The position numbers and the translations under genes were made by a program. The notes below the pieces were generated by a model. That model was not told where the DNA came from. It ran no database searches and worked only from the letters and a program-made list of their open reading frames with translations. A stretch of 64,000 bases of DNA from Thiocystis violacea. GTDB lineage: Bacteria > Pseudomonadota > Gammaproteobacteria > Chromatiales > Chromatiaceae. The stretch's first letter is position 1. Each line of letters opens with the position of its first letter. Below are positions 49,595 to 58,309 of the stretch, one piece after another. The DNA is taken from assembly GCF_016583575.1 (NCBI RefSeq), contig NZ_NRRG01000009.1:50975-114974 (forward strand), written 5' to 3'.

Positions 49595-50624
49595 AACCCC
49601 GCTGCAACGCCGTCGCGCCTGGTTTCAAGTGGGATTCTTCAGCCTCTTCGTACTGGCCCCGCCATTGGACATCCTGCGCATCGACCTGACCCTGGGTCAC
49701 GCCATCCTGCTGGGACAGCCCTGGACGCTCGGGATCGAGGACTTCCTGGCCGGCCGCACGGGCGTCTGGGATGCCGTCCTCAACCTGCTGCTGCGCGGCT
49801 TCCTGCCCATTTTCGGCGGCGGCGCGCTCTTTCTCTGGGTCGCCTGGCGCTTCGGCCGACTCTACTGCGGCTGGCTGTGTCCGCACTTCTCGGTGGTCGA
49901 GCTGATCAATGGCCTCATGCGTCGGGCCAGTGGCAAGCCCAGTGTCTGGGAGCCTCGCCCGCTCCCGCCGCCGCTGGGCATGGAACCCCGGGCGCGGCCC
50001 ACCGCCGCGACCGGACTCGATCATACCGGCCGGAGCCCGCGAACCTATTGGAATCCCTGGTACTGGCTCCCGACCCTGCTCGCGGTGGGCGGCTTCGCCT
50101 TCCTCTGGGCGCTGGTCTTCCTCACCTATCTGCTGCCGCCGTTCGAGATCTATCACAACCTCCTGACCGGCACCCTCACCCGCAACCAGACCCTCTTCCT
50201 GAGCGTCGCCACCCTGGCGCTGAGCGTCGAATTCCTGCTCGCGCGCCATTTCTTCTGTCGTTACGCCTGCGCCGTCGGACTCTTTCAAAGCCTGGTCTGG
50301 ATGGCGAACGACCGTGCCATGGTGGTCGGCTTCGACACCACCCGGGCCGATGCCTGCAACCGTTGCGGCGACGCCTGCAACCACGCCTGTCCCATGCGCC
50401 TGAAGCCGCGCACGCTCAAACGCAAAATGTTCACCTGCACCGAATGCGCCGAGTGCATCGCCGCCTGCACCCAGGTCCAGCAGGGCGATCCCGCGCGCAG
50501 CCTGCTGCGCTGGGTCGCGGACGAATCGGCGCTCCCCGTGGTCACGGGCCGGCCAAGTCGCCGGGTCTGCGGAACACCGCCCCGGGCGGCCGCCACGCCC
50601 CTGCCGCTACCCGGCGGACACTGA
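49587..50624 (+). CDS. NapH/CcoG/NosR-like polyferredoxin membrane protein
   Basis: 345-residue protein with four or five helices and cysteine clusters. The first half has LYCGWLCPHFSVVELINGLM; the later membrane part has FFCRYACAVGLFQSLVWMAN; two ferredoxin-like groups follow, CNRCGDACNHACPMRL and CTECAECIAACTQV. This matches the NapH/NosR/CcoG family of membrane electron-transfer or maturation proteins, but lacks the FMN domain of NosR. Between norQ and norD, it may feed electrons to, or help assemble, NO reductase; this is inference. The C-terminal tail is Pro/Arg rich. Confidence 0.8.
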   Translation: MTRTPLQRRRAWFQVGFFSLFVLAPPLDILRIDLTLGHAILLGQPWTLGIEDFLAGRTGVWDAVLNLLLRGFLPIFGGGALFLWVAWRFGRLYCGWLCPHFSVVELINGLMRRASGKPSVWEPRPLPPPLGMEPRARPTAATGLDHTGRSPRTYWNPWYWLPTLLAVGGFAFLWALVFLTYLLPPFEIYHNLLTGTLTRNQTLFLSVATLALSVEFLLARHFFCRYACAVGLFQSLVWMANDRAMVVGFDTTRADACNRCGDACNHACPMRLKPRTLKRKMFTCTECAECIAACTQVQQGDPARSLLRWVADESALPVVTGRPSRRVCGTPPRAAATPLPLPGGH

Positions 50625-50625
50625 G

Positions 50626-52470
50626 ATGGAAGAGCAGGTCGGCGCACTCTGGCATCGCGCCATCACCCATCTCGCCGAGCGCCGCCACCCCGAGGCGGCG
50701 GTCAGGCTGGAAGAGGTCGCCGCCGGGATCGGTCTGTTCTTCCGCGCGCTTGGGGGCGACGGCGGGCTCCAGGTCGAGGCCAGCGAGGCCAGCGCGCACG
50801 GCGCGCGGCGCGGACTCCTGCAACGCCTGGCGGGCGGCGACGACAAGGTCGAGCTGGCCTGGCGTGACGCCCGCTCGCTGCGTCTGCCGAGCCTGATCGA
50901 CGACTTTCCCGAGCGCGCGCTCAACCGCGATCTCTATCTCTGGCTCGCCGCGCTCGCGGCCCATCAGACGGCGCCGATGACCGACTGGTTCACCGCCAGT
51001 CAAGCCCTGACGCGCCAGACATTGAGCCGCTTTCCGGGGCTGCGGCCACGCTATCGCCGCCTGCTCGCGGCCCATCTCGCGCGGCGTCCCGATCCGCGCC
51101 GACTCCCGGCGGACGCGCGCGAACGCGAGGAGGCGATCCGCCGCGCCCTGAGCGATCCCGGCAGCGTCGCCCGGCTGCCGGCCGCGCGCCGACCGGCGCA
51201 CCCCGTCCGGCTCTGGCTGCACCCGCATCCAGAGCTGCCGGCCGGCGCCTGGTCCAGCCCGGACACCGCGACGGATGATCGCGAGCGCCACGGCGCGGTG
51301 GAATCGCTCGGCGCGCGCCGTCGCCGCCGTGCCGAGCGCGTGGCACCGCCACAAAGGGACCAGGGACTGGTCACCATCCGCATGGAGAACATCCTGACCT
51401 GGGGCGAGCACGTCCAGGTCGATCGCGGCACCGACGAGGAGGAGGATCTGGAACGCGCGCGCGCCGCCGCCGAGGATCTCGACCGCATCGCCGTCGCCCG
51501 CGACCGCAAGGCATCCGGCGCGCGCCTGCGGTTCGATCTCGACCTGCCGGCCGAGTCGGAGGACGATCTGGTGCTCTCGGACGGCATCCTGGTGCCAGAA
51601 TGGGACTGGCGGCGCGGCCGCCTGCAACCGAATCATTGCCGCATCGTCCCGCTCCTCGCGGCGGATGCCAGACCCCGCCCGCTGCCCGAACATCTCCGAC
51701 GCACCGCCACGCGACTGCGCCATCAGTTCAATGCACTGACCCCGGCGCGGATGTGGCTGCGCGGTCAGAATGAGGGCCAGGATCTGGATCTCGATGCCTG
51801 TCTGCGCTTCGCCGCCGAGCGGCATGCCGGCCCCGGCGGCCGTGGCGACGGCCTCTATCGCGACGCGCGCCGGGGCGCGCGCGATCTGGCCTGTCTGCTG
51901 CTGGCCGATCTCTCGCTCTCCACCGACACCTGGATCGACGACCGGGCGCGGGTGATCGACGTCATCCGCGACAGCCTCTTCCTGTTCGCCGAGAGTCTCG
52001 CCGCGACCGGCGACCGCTTCGGCCTGTTCGGATTTTCCTCGCGTCGCCGCGATCCGGTGCGGGTGCATACCCTCAAGGATTTCGATGAACCCCATGGCGC
52101 GGCCGTCCGGGGACGCATCGACGCCATCAGGCCCGGCTATTACACCCGCATGGGGGCGGCGATTCGCTACGCCAGCGGGTTGCTCGCGCGACAGCCGGGC
52201 GGGCGGCGCCTGCTGCTCCTGCTCACCGACGGCAAGCCCAACGATCTCGATCGCTACGAGGGTCGTTACGGCATCGAGGACACCCGGCAGGCGGTGCGCG
52301 AGGCGCGCCGGCTGGGTCTCACCTGCTTCTGCGTCACCATCGACAAGGATGGCAACGACTATCTGCCGCATCTGTTCGGCGCGGGCGGCTATGTGGTGAT
52401 CCGTCGCCCGACCGAGCTTCCATCCCGGCTGCCCCTGCTCTACGCGCGGTTGACCGCGAGCCGTCCCTGA
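50626..52470 (+). CDS. norD: NorD, VWA-domain NO reductase activation protein
   Basis: 614-residue protein with the NorD architecture: helical N-terminal region, charged middle (about residues 245-290, EEEDLERARAAAEDL) and a C-terminal von Willebrand A domain. The metal-ion site is ADLSLSTDTW (DxSxS), with later IRPGYYTRMGAAIRY and LLLLTDGKPNDLD. NorD acts with NorQ to insert iron in NorB. It starts one base after the polyferredoxin gene. Confidence 0.92.
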   Translation: MEEQVGALWHRAITHLAERRHPEAAVRLEEVAAGIGLFFRALGGDGGLQVEASEASAHGARRGLLQRLAGGDDKVELAWRDARSLRLPSLIDDFPERALNRDLYLWLAALAAHQTAPMTDWFTASQALTRQTLSRFPGLRPRYRRLLAAHLARRPDPRRLPADAREREEAIRRALSDPGSVARLPAARRPAHPVRLWLHPHPELPAGAWSSPDTATDDRERHGAVESLGARRRRRAERVAPPQRDQGLVTIRMENILTWGEHVQVDRGTDEEEDLERARAAAEDLDRIAVARDRKASGARLRFDLDLPAESEDDLVLSDGILVPEWDWRRGRLQPNHCRIVPLLAADARPRPLPEHLRRTATRLRHQFNALTPARMWLRGQNEGQDLDLDACLRFAAERHAGPGGRGDGLYRDARRGARDLACLLLADLSLSTDTWIDDRARVIDVIRDSLFLFAESLAATGDRFGLFGFSSRRRDPVRVHTLKDFDEPHGAAVRGRIDAIRPGYYTRMGAAIRYASGLLARQPGGRRLLLLLTDGKPNDLDRYEGRYGIEDTRQAVREARRLGLTCFCVTIDKDGNDYLPHLFGAGGYVVIRRPTELPSRLPLLYARLTASRP

Positions 52471-52510
52471 TGACAGCGCCTCGCCGCGCCCCTAAAGGAG
52501 AATCCTGATC

Positions 52511-53140
52511 ATGAACCTGAACGCCTGCGCCGCCGAAGATCCGCTCTCGCCCGAGGACGACCTCGCCGAGATCGAGCTGACGGACGCTGACATCCTGGAG
52601 GCGATGCGCGAGATCCCCGGCTATCTCGACATCACCACCATGGATTTCCGCGCCGTCTATCATTTGGCGCATCGCCATGCGCTCGATCGGCTGTTCAGCG
52701 GCATTACCGCCGGACGGCTGATGCGCCGCGAGGTCCGCCCGCTGACGCCCGACATCCCGCTCGCCGAGGCCATCCCCAGCTTCGTGCGCCAGGGGCTGAA
52801 GTCGTTGCCGGTGGTGGACGGACAGCGGCGCCCGCTCGGCATCCTGACCGAGACCGACGTGCTGCGCGGGCTGGGGGCGGACACCTTCCTCGCCCTCATG
52901 GCGCGGGTGATCGCGGACGAAAAGTGCATCAAGTCGGAGCAGCACCATCGCCCGGTCGGCGAGCTGATGACCGCACCCGTGGTCAGCGTGCCGCTGAACG
53001 CAGGACTGCGCGCGCTGCTGGCCGCCTTCGCCAGCCATCCCGGCCGGGCCATGCCGGTGCTCGCGGCCGATGGGCGTCTGGCGGGCCTGCTCCCGCGCAA
53101 GGTCTTCCTCAACGCCTGTCACCCGGATCGCCGGCCATGA
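52511..53140 (+). CDS. CBS-pair protein
   Basis: 209-residue soluble protein with two CBS motifs after a 70-residue lead: VRPLTPDIPLAEAIPSFVRQ... SLPVVDGQRRPLGILTETDV, and VGELMTAPVVSVPLNAGLRA... MPVLAADGRLAGLLPR. CBS pairs sense adenosine nucleotides. It overlaps the HPP transporter start by four bases; fused HPP-CBS proteins exist, so this is likely the regulatory half of that transporter. AAAGGAG precedes the start. Confidence 0.85.
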   Translation: MNLNACAAEDPLSPEDDLAEIELTDADILEAMREIPGYLDITTMDFRAVYHLAHRHALDRLFSGITAGRLMRREVRPLTPDIPLAEAIPSFVRQGLKSLPVVDGQRRPLGILTETDVLRGLGADTFLALMARVIADEKCIKSEQHHRPVGELMTAPVVSVPLNAGLRALLAAFASHPGRAMPVLAADGRLAGLLPRKVFLNACHPDRRP

Positions 53141-53685
53141 GGCTGAAGGGCTATCTGAGCAAGATGCGCGGCAGCGTCCATGGCAGCCCGCCTCGGGTCA
53201 GTCTGCCGGAGGTGCTCTGGTCATGGTCGGGCGCCTTCCTGGGGATCGCCGCTGTCGCCTGGCTCAATCAGCGGTTCTTCGCCGGGACCGATCTGACGCT
53301 CGCCATCGGTTCGCTCGGGGCCTCGGCGGTGCTGGTCTTCGGCGCAGTGCGCAGCCCGCTGGCGCAGCCGCGCAATCTGGTCGGCGGGCATGTGCTCTCG
53401 GCGCTGGTGGGCGTGACCTGCTGGCAGTGGCTGGGCGGCGAGCCCTGGCTGGCGCAGTCGGTCGCGGTCGCCACCGCCATCGCCCTCATGCACCTGACCC
53501 GCACCCTGCACCCGCCGGGCGGGGCGACCGCGCTGATCGCCGTCATCGGCTCCGATCAGGTGCATGCCATGGGCTATCTCTTCGTGCTGCTCCCGGCCAC
53601 GCTGGGACCGCTGGTCCTGCTCGCCGTGGCGCTGCTCTTCAACAATCTCCCCGCCGCCCGACGCTATCCGGAGTTCTGGCTGTAG
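53137..53685 (+). CDS. HPP-family membrane transporter
   Basis: 182-residue protein with four hydrophobic helices and the family's HPP motif in TRTLHPPGGATALIAVIG. The preceding segments TLAIGSLGASAVLVFGAVRS and LAQPRNLVGGHVLSALVGV also fit. Some HPP proteins move nitrite in chloroplasts and cyanobacteria, which matches the nitrogen-oxide setting here, but the substrate in this organism is not known. Overlaps the CBS gene by four bases. Confidence 0.87.
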   Translation: MRLKGYLSKMRGSVHGSPPRVSLPEVLWSWSGAFLGIAAVAWLNQRFFAGTDLTLAIGSLGASAVLVFGAVRSPLAQPRNLVGGHVLSALVGVTCWQWLGGEPWLAQSVAVATAIALMHLTRTLHPPGGATALIAVIGSDQVHAMGYLFVLLPATLGPLVLLAVALLFNNLPAARRYPEFWL

Positions 53686-53740
53686 CCAGTCCGCCCACTG
53701 GGCACTCCATTTCTCCGTCTCTCGCTGTCGTGAGTCTTCC

Positions 53741-54934
53741 ATGAAATTACCCAAACCCAGCCGACGCGCCCTGTCCCTGCTCGCCGTGCTCATTCCGCTG
53801 CTCGGCGCCTTCGCGTGGCTGGCGCTGACCTCGGGGCCGCTGGCCCCGGTGCTTGTGACCCTGGCCGAGGTCGAGCAACGCCCAATCGCCCCGGCCCTGT
53901 TCGGGGTCGGGACGGTCGAGGCGCGCTACACCTACCGCATCGGCCCGACCATCGCCGGGCGGGTGAGCCAGGTCGCGGTCCAGGTCGGCGACCGGGTGAA
54001 CGCCGGGCAGCGGCTCGGTGAGATGGACCCGGTCGATCTCGACGAGCGTGTCGCCGCCCAGGACGCCGCCCTGCGGCGCGCCGAGTCCGGCGTGGTCGCC
54101 GCCCGTGCTCAGGTGCGTGACGCCCAGGCACGGCGCGACTTCGCCAGCGCCCAGGTCAAACGCTATGAGCAGCTTCTCGTGGCGCGCACCGCCAGCGAGG
54201 ACACGGCGGAGGCCAAGCGGCAGGAGGCCCAGGTCGCCGAGGCCGGTGTGGCACTGGGGCTGGCCAACCTGGAATCGGCCGAGCAGGATCTCGGGCGGGT
54301 GCGCGCCGAGCGCGCGGCGCTGGTGCGCCAGCGCGACAATCTGCGTCTCATCGCCCCGGTCGCCGGTTTGGTGGTGTCGCGCGACGCCGAGCCCGGCAGC
54401 ACGGTGGTGGCGGGTCAGTCGGTGGTGGAGGTGGTGGACCCCGCCAGCCTCTGGGTCGATGTCCGTTTCGATCAGCTCGGCGCGGGGGCCTTGCGCGCCG
54501 GCCTCGCGGTCCGCATCGCGCTGCGCTCCCAGCCGCTCGGCATGCTGGAGGGACGGGTCGAGCGGGTCGAGCCGCGCGCCGATGCCATCACCGAGGAGCT
54601 GCTGGCCAAGGTGGTCTTCGCCGATCTCCCCGACCCCCTGCCCCGGCTCGGCGAGCTGGCGGAGGTGACGGTGGCGCTGGCGCCCCGGCCCGCCGCGCCC
54701 GCCGTGCCGAATGCCGCGCTGCACCGCCGCGCGGACGCGCTCGGCGTCTGGGTGCTGGATGACGGGGAACCGCGCTTCGTGCCCCTGACCATCGGCGCGC
54801 GCGACCTCGACGGCTGGGTGGAGATCCGCTCCGGTCTGGTGCCGGGCACGGCCGTGATCTGGCACAGCCAGGCCCCGCTGTCGCCCGGACGCCGGGTCAA
54901 GGTGGTCGAGCAGCTCCCAGGGGTCGCCCCATGA
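53741..54934 (+). CDS. Periplasmic adaptor (HlyD/MacA-like)
   Basis: 397-residue membrane-fusion protein: an N-terminal anchor helix (about residues 9-27), a biotinyl-lipoyl domain split by an alpha-hairpin (IAGRVSQVAVQVGDRVNAGQ ... LIAPVAGLVVSRDAEPGSTV), then beta-barrel and membrane-proximal domains. The hairpin (about 100-185) is rich in Ala/Glu/Arg. It joins the permease and ATPase next door to an outer-membrane channel encoded elsewhere. It overlaps the permease gene by four bases. Confidence 0.9.
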   Translation: MKLPKPSRRALSLLAVLIPLLGAFAWLALTSGPLAPVLVTLAEVEQRPIAPALFGVGTVEARYTYRIGPTIAGRVSQVAVQVGDRVNAGQRLGEMDPVDLDERVAAQDAALRRAESGVVAARAQVRDAQARRDFASAQVKRYEQLLVARTASEDTAEAKRQEAQVAEAGVALGLANLESAEQDLGRVRAERAALVRQRDNLRLIAPVAGLVVSRDAEPGSTVVAGQSVVEVVDPASLWVDVRFDQLGAGALRAGLAVRIALRSQPLGMLEGRVERVEPRADAITEELLAKVVFADLPDPLPRLGELAEVTVALAPRPAAPAVPNAALHRRADALGVWVLDDGEPRFVPLTIGARDLDGWVEIRSGLVPGTAVIWHSQAPLSPGRRVKVVEQLPGVAP

Positions 54935-56163
54935 TCAGTCTCGCCGGACGCGACATCCTCCACGGCTGGGGCAAGTTCGTCTTCACCGGCATTGGGCTTG
55001 GGCTGCTGATCGGCGTCACGCTCTCCATGGCCGGCATCTATCGCGGCATGGTCGACGATGCCGAGGTGCTGCTGGACAACAGCGGGGCGGACCTCTGGGC
55101 GGTGCAGAAGGACACCCTCGGCCCCTACGCCGAGCCGTCCAACCTCGCCGACGACCTCTATCGCAGTCTCCAGACCCTGCCGGGGGTCGCGCGCGCCGCC
55201 AATGTCACCTATCTGACCATGCAGGTGCGCCCGCTGGCGGATGCTGCGTCCGTTGGCGATGCGGCCGCGCGCGAGCGCCGCGCCATGGTGGTCGGCGTGG
55301 TGCCGGGCGGCTTCGGCGAGCCGGGTCAGCCGGAATCCCTGGTCGCCGGGCGGCACCTGACCCGGGGTCACTACGAGGCGGTGGCGGACATCTCGACTGG
55401 CTTTCGGCTGGGCGAGCAACTGCGCATCCGCCGTCATGCCTACCGGGTGGTGGGTCTGACCCGGCGCACCGTGTCCTCGGGCGGCGACCCCATGATCTTC
55501 ATCCCGCTCAAGGACGCGCAGGAGGCCCAGTTCCTCAAGGACAACGATGCCATCGTCGCGCAGCGCCGGCGCAGCGCCGCCAATCCGGCCTTCAATCGCC
55601 CCGGCCAGCCGCAGGTGCTGGACGCCGTGCTCGCCTCCCAGACCCAGAGCAATTCGGTCAATGCCATCCTGGTGCGCCTGACGCCCAACGCGGACCCCAA
55701 CCGGGTGGCGGCGGACATCCGGCGCTGGAAGCATCTGAGCGTCTATACCCGCGCCGAGATGAACGAGATCCTCCAGGCCAAGCTGATCGCCACCTCGGCG
55801 CGGCAGATCTTCATGTTCCTGGTGATCCTCTCGGTGGTGAGCGCGGCCATCGTCGCCTTCATCATCTACACCCTCACCCTCGGCAAGATCCGCGAGATCG
55901 CGGTGCTCAAGCTGATCGGCACGCGCAACCGCACCATCGCCGGGATGATCCTGCAACAGGCGATCGGACTGGGTCTCATCGGTTTCGTCGTCGGCAAGAC
56001 GGTCGCGACCCTGTGGGCGCCGGTGTTTCCCAAATACGTCCTGCTGCTGCCCGGCGACGCGGCGCGCGGCTTTCTGATCGTGGTGATCATCTGCGTGCTG
56101 GCGAGCCTGGTCGCCATCCGCGCCGCGCTCCGGGTCGACCCGGCGGAGGCCATCGGTGGCTGA
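54931..56163 (+). CDS. ABC transporter permease (DevC/FtsX-MacB type)
   Basis: 410-residue permease with one N-terminal helix (FVFTGIGLGLLIGVTLSMAG), a periplasmic domain (about 35-275), and three C-terminal helices (IFMFLVILSVVSAAIVAFII; LQQAIGLGLIGFVVGKTVAT; FLIVVIICVLASLVAIRAAL). This one-plus-three layout is that of FtsX/MacB/DevC permeases, which drive export without a true transmembrane channel. Overlaps neighbours on both sides (4 and 8 bases). Substrate unknown. Confidence 0.9.
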   Translation: MISLAGRDILHGWGKFVFTGIGLGLLIGVTLSMAGIYRGMVDDAEVLLDNSGADLWAVQKDTLGPYAEPSNLADDLYRSLQTLPGVARAANVTYLTMQVRPLADAASVGDAAARERRAMVVGVVPGGFGEPGQPESLVAGRHLTRGHYEAVADISTGFRLGEQLRIRRHAYRVVGLTRRTVSSGGDPMIFIPLKDAQEAQFLKDNDAIVAQRRRSAANPAFNRPGQPQVLDAVLASQTQSNSVNAILVRLTPNADPNRVAADIRRWKHLSVYTRAEMNEILQAKLIATSARQIFMFLVILSVVSAAIVAFIIYTLTLGKIREIAVLKLIGTRNRTIAGMILQQAIGLGLIGFVVGKTVATLWAPVFPKYVLLLPGDAARGFLIVVIICVLASLVAIRAALRVDPAEAIGG

Positions 56164-56899
56164 ACCAACGACCGGGCCATTGGGCGCCCATCCGGCCCAG
56201 GGGATTCGCATCGAGGGGCTGCGCAAACGCTACGGTCGCGGCGACACGGCGGTGGACGCGCTGCGCGGGGTGGACATGGCGGTCGCCCCCGGCGAGGTGG
56301 TGGGACTGGTCGGCCCCTCGGGCTCGGGCAAGAGCACCCTGCTCAAGTGTCTGGGCGCGGTGATCGAGCCCAGCGGCGGGCGCATGACCCTGGGGGAGGC
56401 GTCCATCTATGACGAGGGCTGGCGCATCCCGGACCTGCGCGCGCTGCGCCGCGACAAGATCGGCTTCGTCTTCCAGGCGCCCTATCTCATCCCCTTCCTG
56501 GATGTCACCGACAACGTCGCCCTGCTGCCGATGCTGGCTGGGCGCCCCAACGGCGAATCACGGGAGCGGGCGCGCGAATTGCTCGCGGCCCTGGACGTCG
56601 AGCACCGCGCCCGGGCGATGCCCTCCCAGCTCTCGGGCGGCGAGCAACAGCGCGTCGCCATCGCCCGCGCCCTGGTGAACCGCCCCCCGGTGATCCTGGC
56701 CGACGAGCCCACCGCGCCGCTCGACAGCGAACGCGCCCTGGCGGTGATGCGCATCCTCAACCGCATGGCGCGCCAGTACCAGACCGCCGTCATCGTGGTC
56801 ACCCACGACGAAAAGATCATCCCGACCTTCGAGCGCATCTATCACATCCGCGATGGGCGCACACATGAGGAGGCGGGGGAGGGACGGGGGTTGGAGTGA
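56156..56899 (+). CDS. ABC transporter ATP-binding protein (DevA/LolD type)
   Basis: 247-residue ATPase: Walker A GPSGSGKST (about residue 55), Q-loop VFQAPYLIPFLDVTDNVALL, signature LSGGEQQRVAIARALVNRP, Walker B VILADEPTAPLDS and switch histidine in VVTHDEKI. The 'T(A)PLD' D-loop is a slight variant of the usual T(G/A)xLD. It completes a three-gene export system of the DevBCA/MacAB type. Confidence 0.93.
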   Translation: MAEPTTGPLGAHPAQGIRIEGLRKRYGRGDTAVDALRGVDMAVAPGEVVGLVGPSGSGKSTLLKCLGAVIEPSGGRMTLGEASIYDEGWRIPDLRALRRDKIGFVFQAPYLIPFLDVTDNVALLPMLAGRPNGESRERARELLAALDVEHRARAMPSQLSGGEQQRVAIARALVNRPPVILADEPTAPLDSERALAVMRILNRMARQYQTAVIVVTHDEKIIPTFERIYHIRDGRTHEEAGEGRGLE

Positions 56900-57015
56900 A
56901 TGGGATGGTGAAACTATTCACCCCGGCCCTGATGCGGTGCGCACCGTCCAACAATGCGATTCGCGGGGGCGGGTAGAGTAGCGAGACGCCGGCATCCCGC
57001 GCCCCTGGATCCGGC

Positions 57016-57435
57016 CTATCCGTTGTCGCCTCTTTCGTCTGGCGGTGCCTCGGGTTCATTTGGCCGGACGCCTGCCTGGCTTATGGTGTCCGCTCCCGGC
57101 TCTCTCAGGGAAACGTCCGGGGCTTTCCTCCCGGTCGCGACCTCCTCGATCTCCCGGACGGGTTCGACCAGAAGCCGTTTGCCGTTCAGCAGGGCGTCCG
57201 TCACCTTGCGGCGCGCCTCGGCCAGTGTGCGTGACAGGGTGGTCCGGGAGATGCCCATACGCTGGGCGCAGTCCTCCTGATACAAGCCTTCGAGGTCGGC
57301 AAGACGTAAGGCTTCCAACTCGTCGGCGCGCAAGACCACCGTCGCCATCCCCCGTCCCGGTCGACCGCAGGGTTTGAAGCAGAGAAAGCCCGGATCGAAT
57401 CCGATACAGCGGGCGCGTCGTTTGCGGCCTGTCAC
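57016..57435 (-). CDS. DUF134 family HTH protein
   Basis: 139-residue DUF134 (UPF0251) protein: an N-terminal zinc/basic part GRKRRARCIGFDPGFLCFKP, then LRADELEALRLADLEGLYQE and a sigma-70-region-4-like helix-turn-helix GISRTTLSRTLAEARRKVTD. DUF134 proteins are nearly always next to NifX/orange-protein-like genes and are thought to regulate them. Start GTG at 57435 has GGAGG just upstream. It is divergent from the Rieske gene, across a region containing a 20-bp palindrome. Confidence 0.85.
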   Translation of the reverse strand: MTGRKRRARCIGFDPGFLCFKPCGRPGRGMATVVLRADELEALRLADLEGLYQEDCAQRMGISRTTLSRTLAEARRKVTDALLNGKRLLVEPVREIEEVATGRKAPDVSLREPGADTISQAGVRPNEPEAPPDERGDNG

Positions 57436-57478
57436 GGTGCCTCCGAAGGTTGTTTCGCTCCGATCAGTATGTTCTGAA

Positions 57479-57498
57479 AAATGCACATATGTGCATTT
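57479..57498. promoter_or_regulatory. 20-bp perfect palindrome, candidate DUF134 operator
   Basis: ATGCACATATGTGCAT, extended by AA/TT on both sides, is a perfect 20-base palindrome in the divergent promoter region, 44 bases from the DUF134 start and 150 bases from the Rieske start. A self-regulatory binding site for the DUF134 protein is the natural reading. Confidence 0.65.
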
Positions 57499-57502
57499 CT
57501 CA

Positions 57503-57516
57503 TTGATAAATATCAG
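57503..57516 (+). promoter_or_regulatory. FNR-like box upstream of the Rieske/NifX-like cluster
   Basis: TTGATAAATATCAG is TTGAT-N4-ATCAA with one final mismatch. It is four bases from the 20-bp palindrome and about 132 bases before the Rieske start, suggesting oxygen control of the cluster. Confidence 0.55.
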
Positions 57517-57647
57517 CGTAACTCAGTAGGAGAAGGGGCGAGAATGCTGACCGGCACACTAGGTATTCGATTATTGCTGGCACCGCCCGAGATCGTCATC
57601 CGATGGGCGAGGCGGCGTCACTCATCCCAACCAGGAGCTATGCGTCC

Positions 57648-58241
57648 ATGAGCCAGCCAGCCGTGAACCACGGGAGACGGCGCGTACTCGCCGCCGCCAC
57701 CAGCCTGGTCGGCGCCGTTGGCGCCGCCTATGCCCTAGTCCCCTTCGTCGCGTCCATGAATCCAAGCGCCCGTGCGCGGGCCGCCGGCGCTCCGGTCGAG
57801 GCGGATATCTCCAAATTGGAGCCGGGTGCCCTGCTGCGTGTCAAATGGCGCGGCAAGCCGGTGTGGGTCGTGCGCCGGACACCCGAGATGCTCGCCTCTC
57901 TGTCGAGCAACGATCAGAAACTGGTCGACCCCACGTCCACCGTGCCCCAGCAGCCGGTCTATTGCCAGAACCCCACGCGCTCCATCAAGCCGGAATATCT
58001 GGTCGCGGTCGGGATCTGCACCCACCTGGGCTGCTCGCCGACCTATCGGCCGGAAGTCGCTCCCGATGACATGGGCGCCGACTGGAAGGGCGGCTTCTTT
58101 TGCCCCTGTCATGGCTCGCGCTTCGATCTCGCGGCCAGGGTGTTCAAGAACGTCCCGGCACCGACCAATCTGGTGATCCCGAAGCACGCCTATCTCAACG
58201 AGATCACCCTCCTGATTGGGGAGGATGGCGGCGCGGCCTGA
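57648..58241 (+). CDS. Rieske iron-sulfur protein (PetA/QcrA-like), orphan
   Basis: 197-residue Rieske protein. A twin-arginine start GRRRVLAAATSLVGAVGAAY gives a membrane anchor (about residues 14-32); the cluster ligands are in CTHLGCSPTY and CPCHGSRFD. These features and the length match the ubiquinol-cytochrome c reductase Rieske subunit. But petB and petC do not follow: the next genes are a Gly-rich protein and NifX-like proteins. ATG at 57648 has AGGAG upstream. It may be a second Rieske copy used by a different complex. Confidence 0.85.
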   Translation: MSQPAVNHGRRRVLAAATSLVGAVGAAYALVPFVASMNPSARARAAGAPVEADISKLEPGALLRVKWRGKPVWVVRRTPEMLASLSSNDQKLVDPTSTVPQQPVYCQNPTRSIKPEYLVAVGICTHLGCSPTYRPEVAPDDMGADWKGGFFCPCHGSRFDLAARVFKNVPAPTNLVIPKHAYLNEITLLIGEDGGAA

Positions 58242-58309
58242 TGACGGCCCGGAACCGAGATTCGGTGAGGCAATCCCGATCACGCTCAACTAATGCGCAG
58301 GAGAACAGC

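Noticed and set aside
57648..58241. Complete cytochrome bc1 operon
   Set aside because: Only the Rieske gene is present; no cytochrome b or c1 gene follows.
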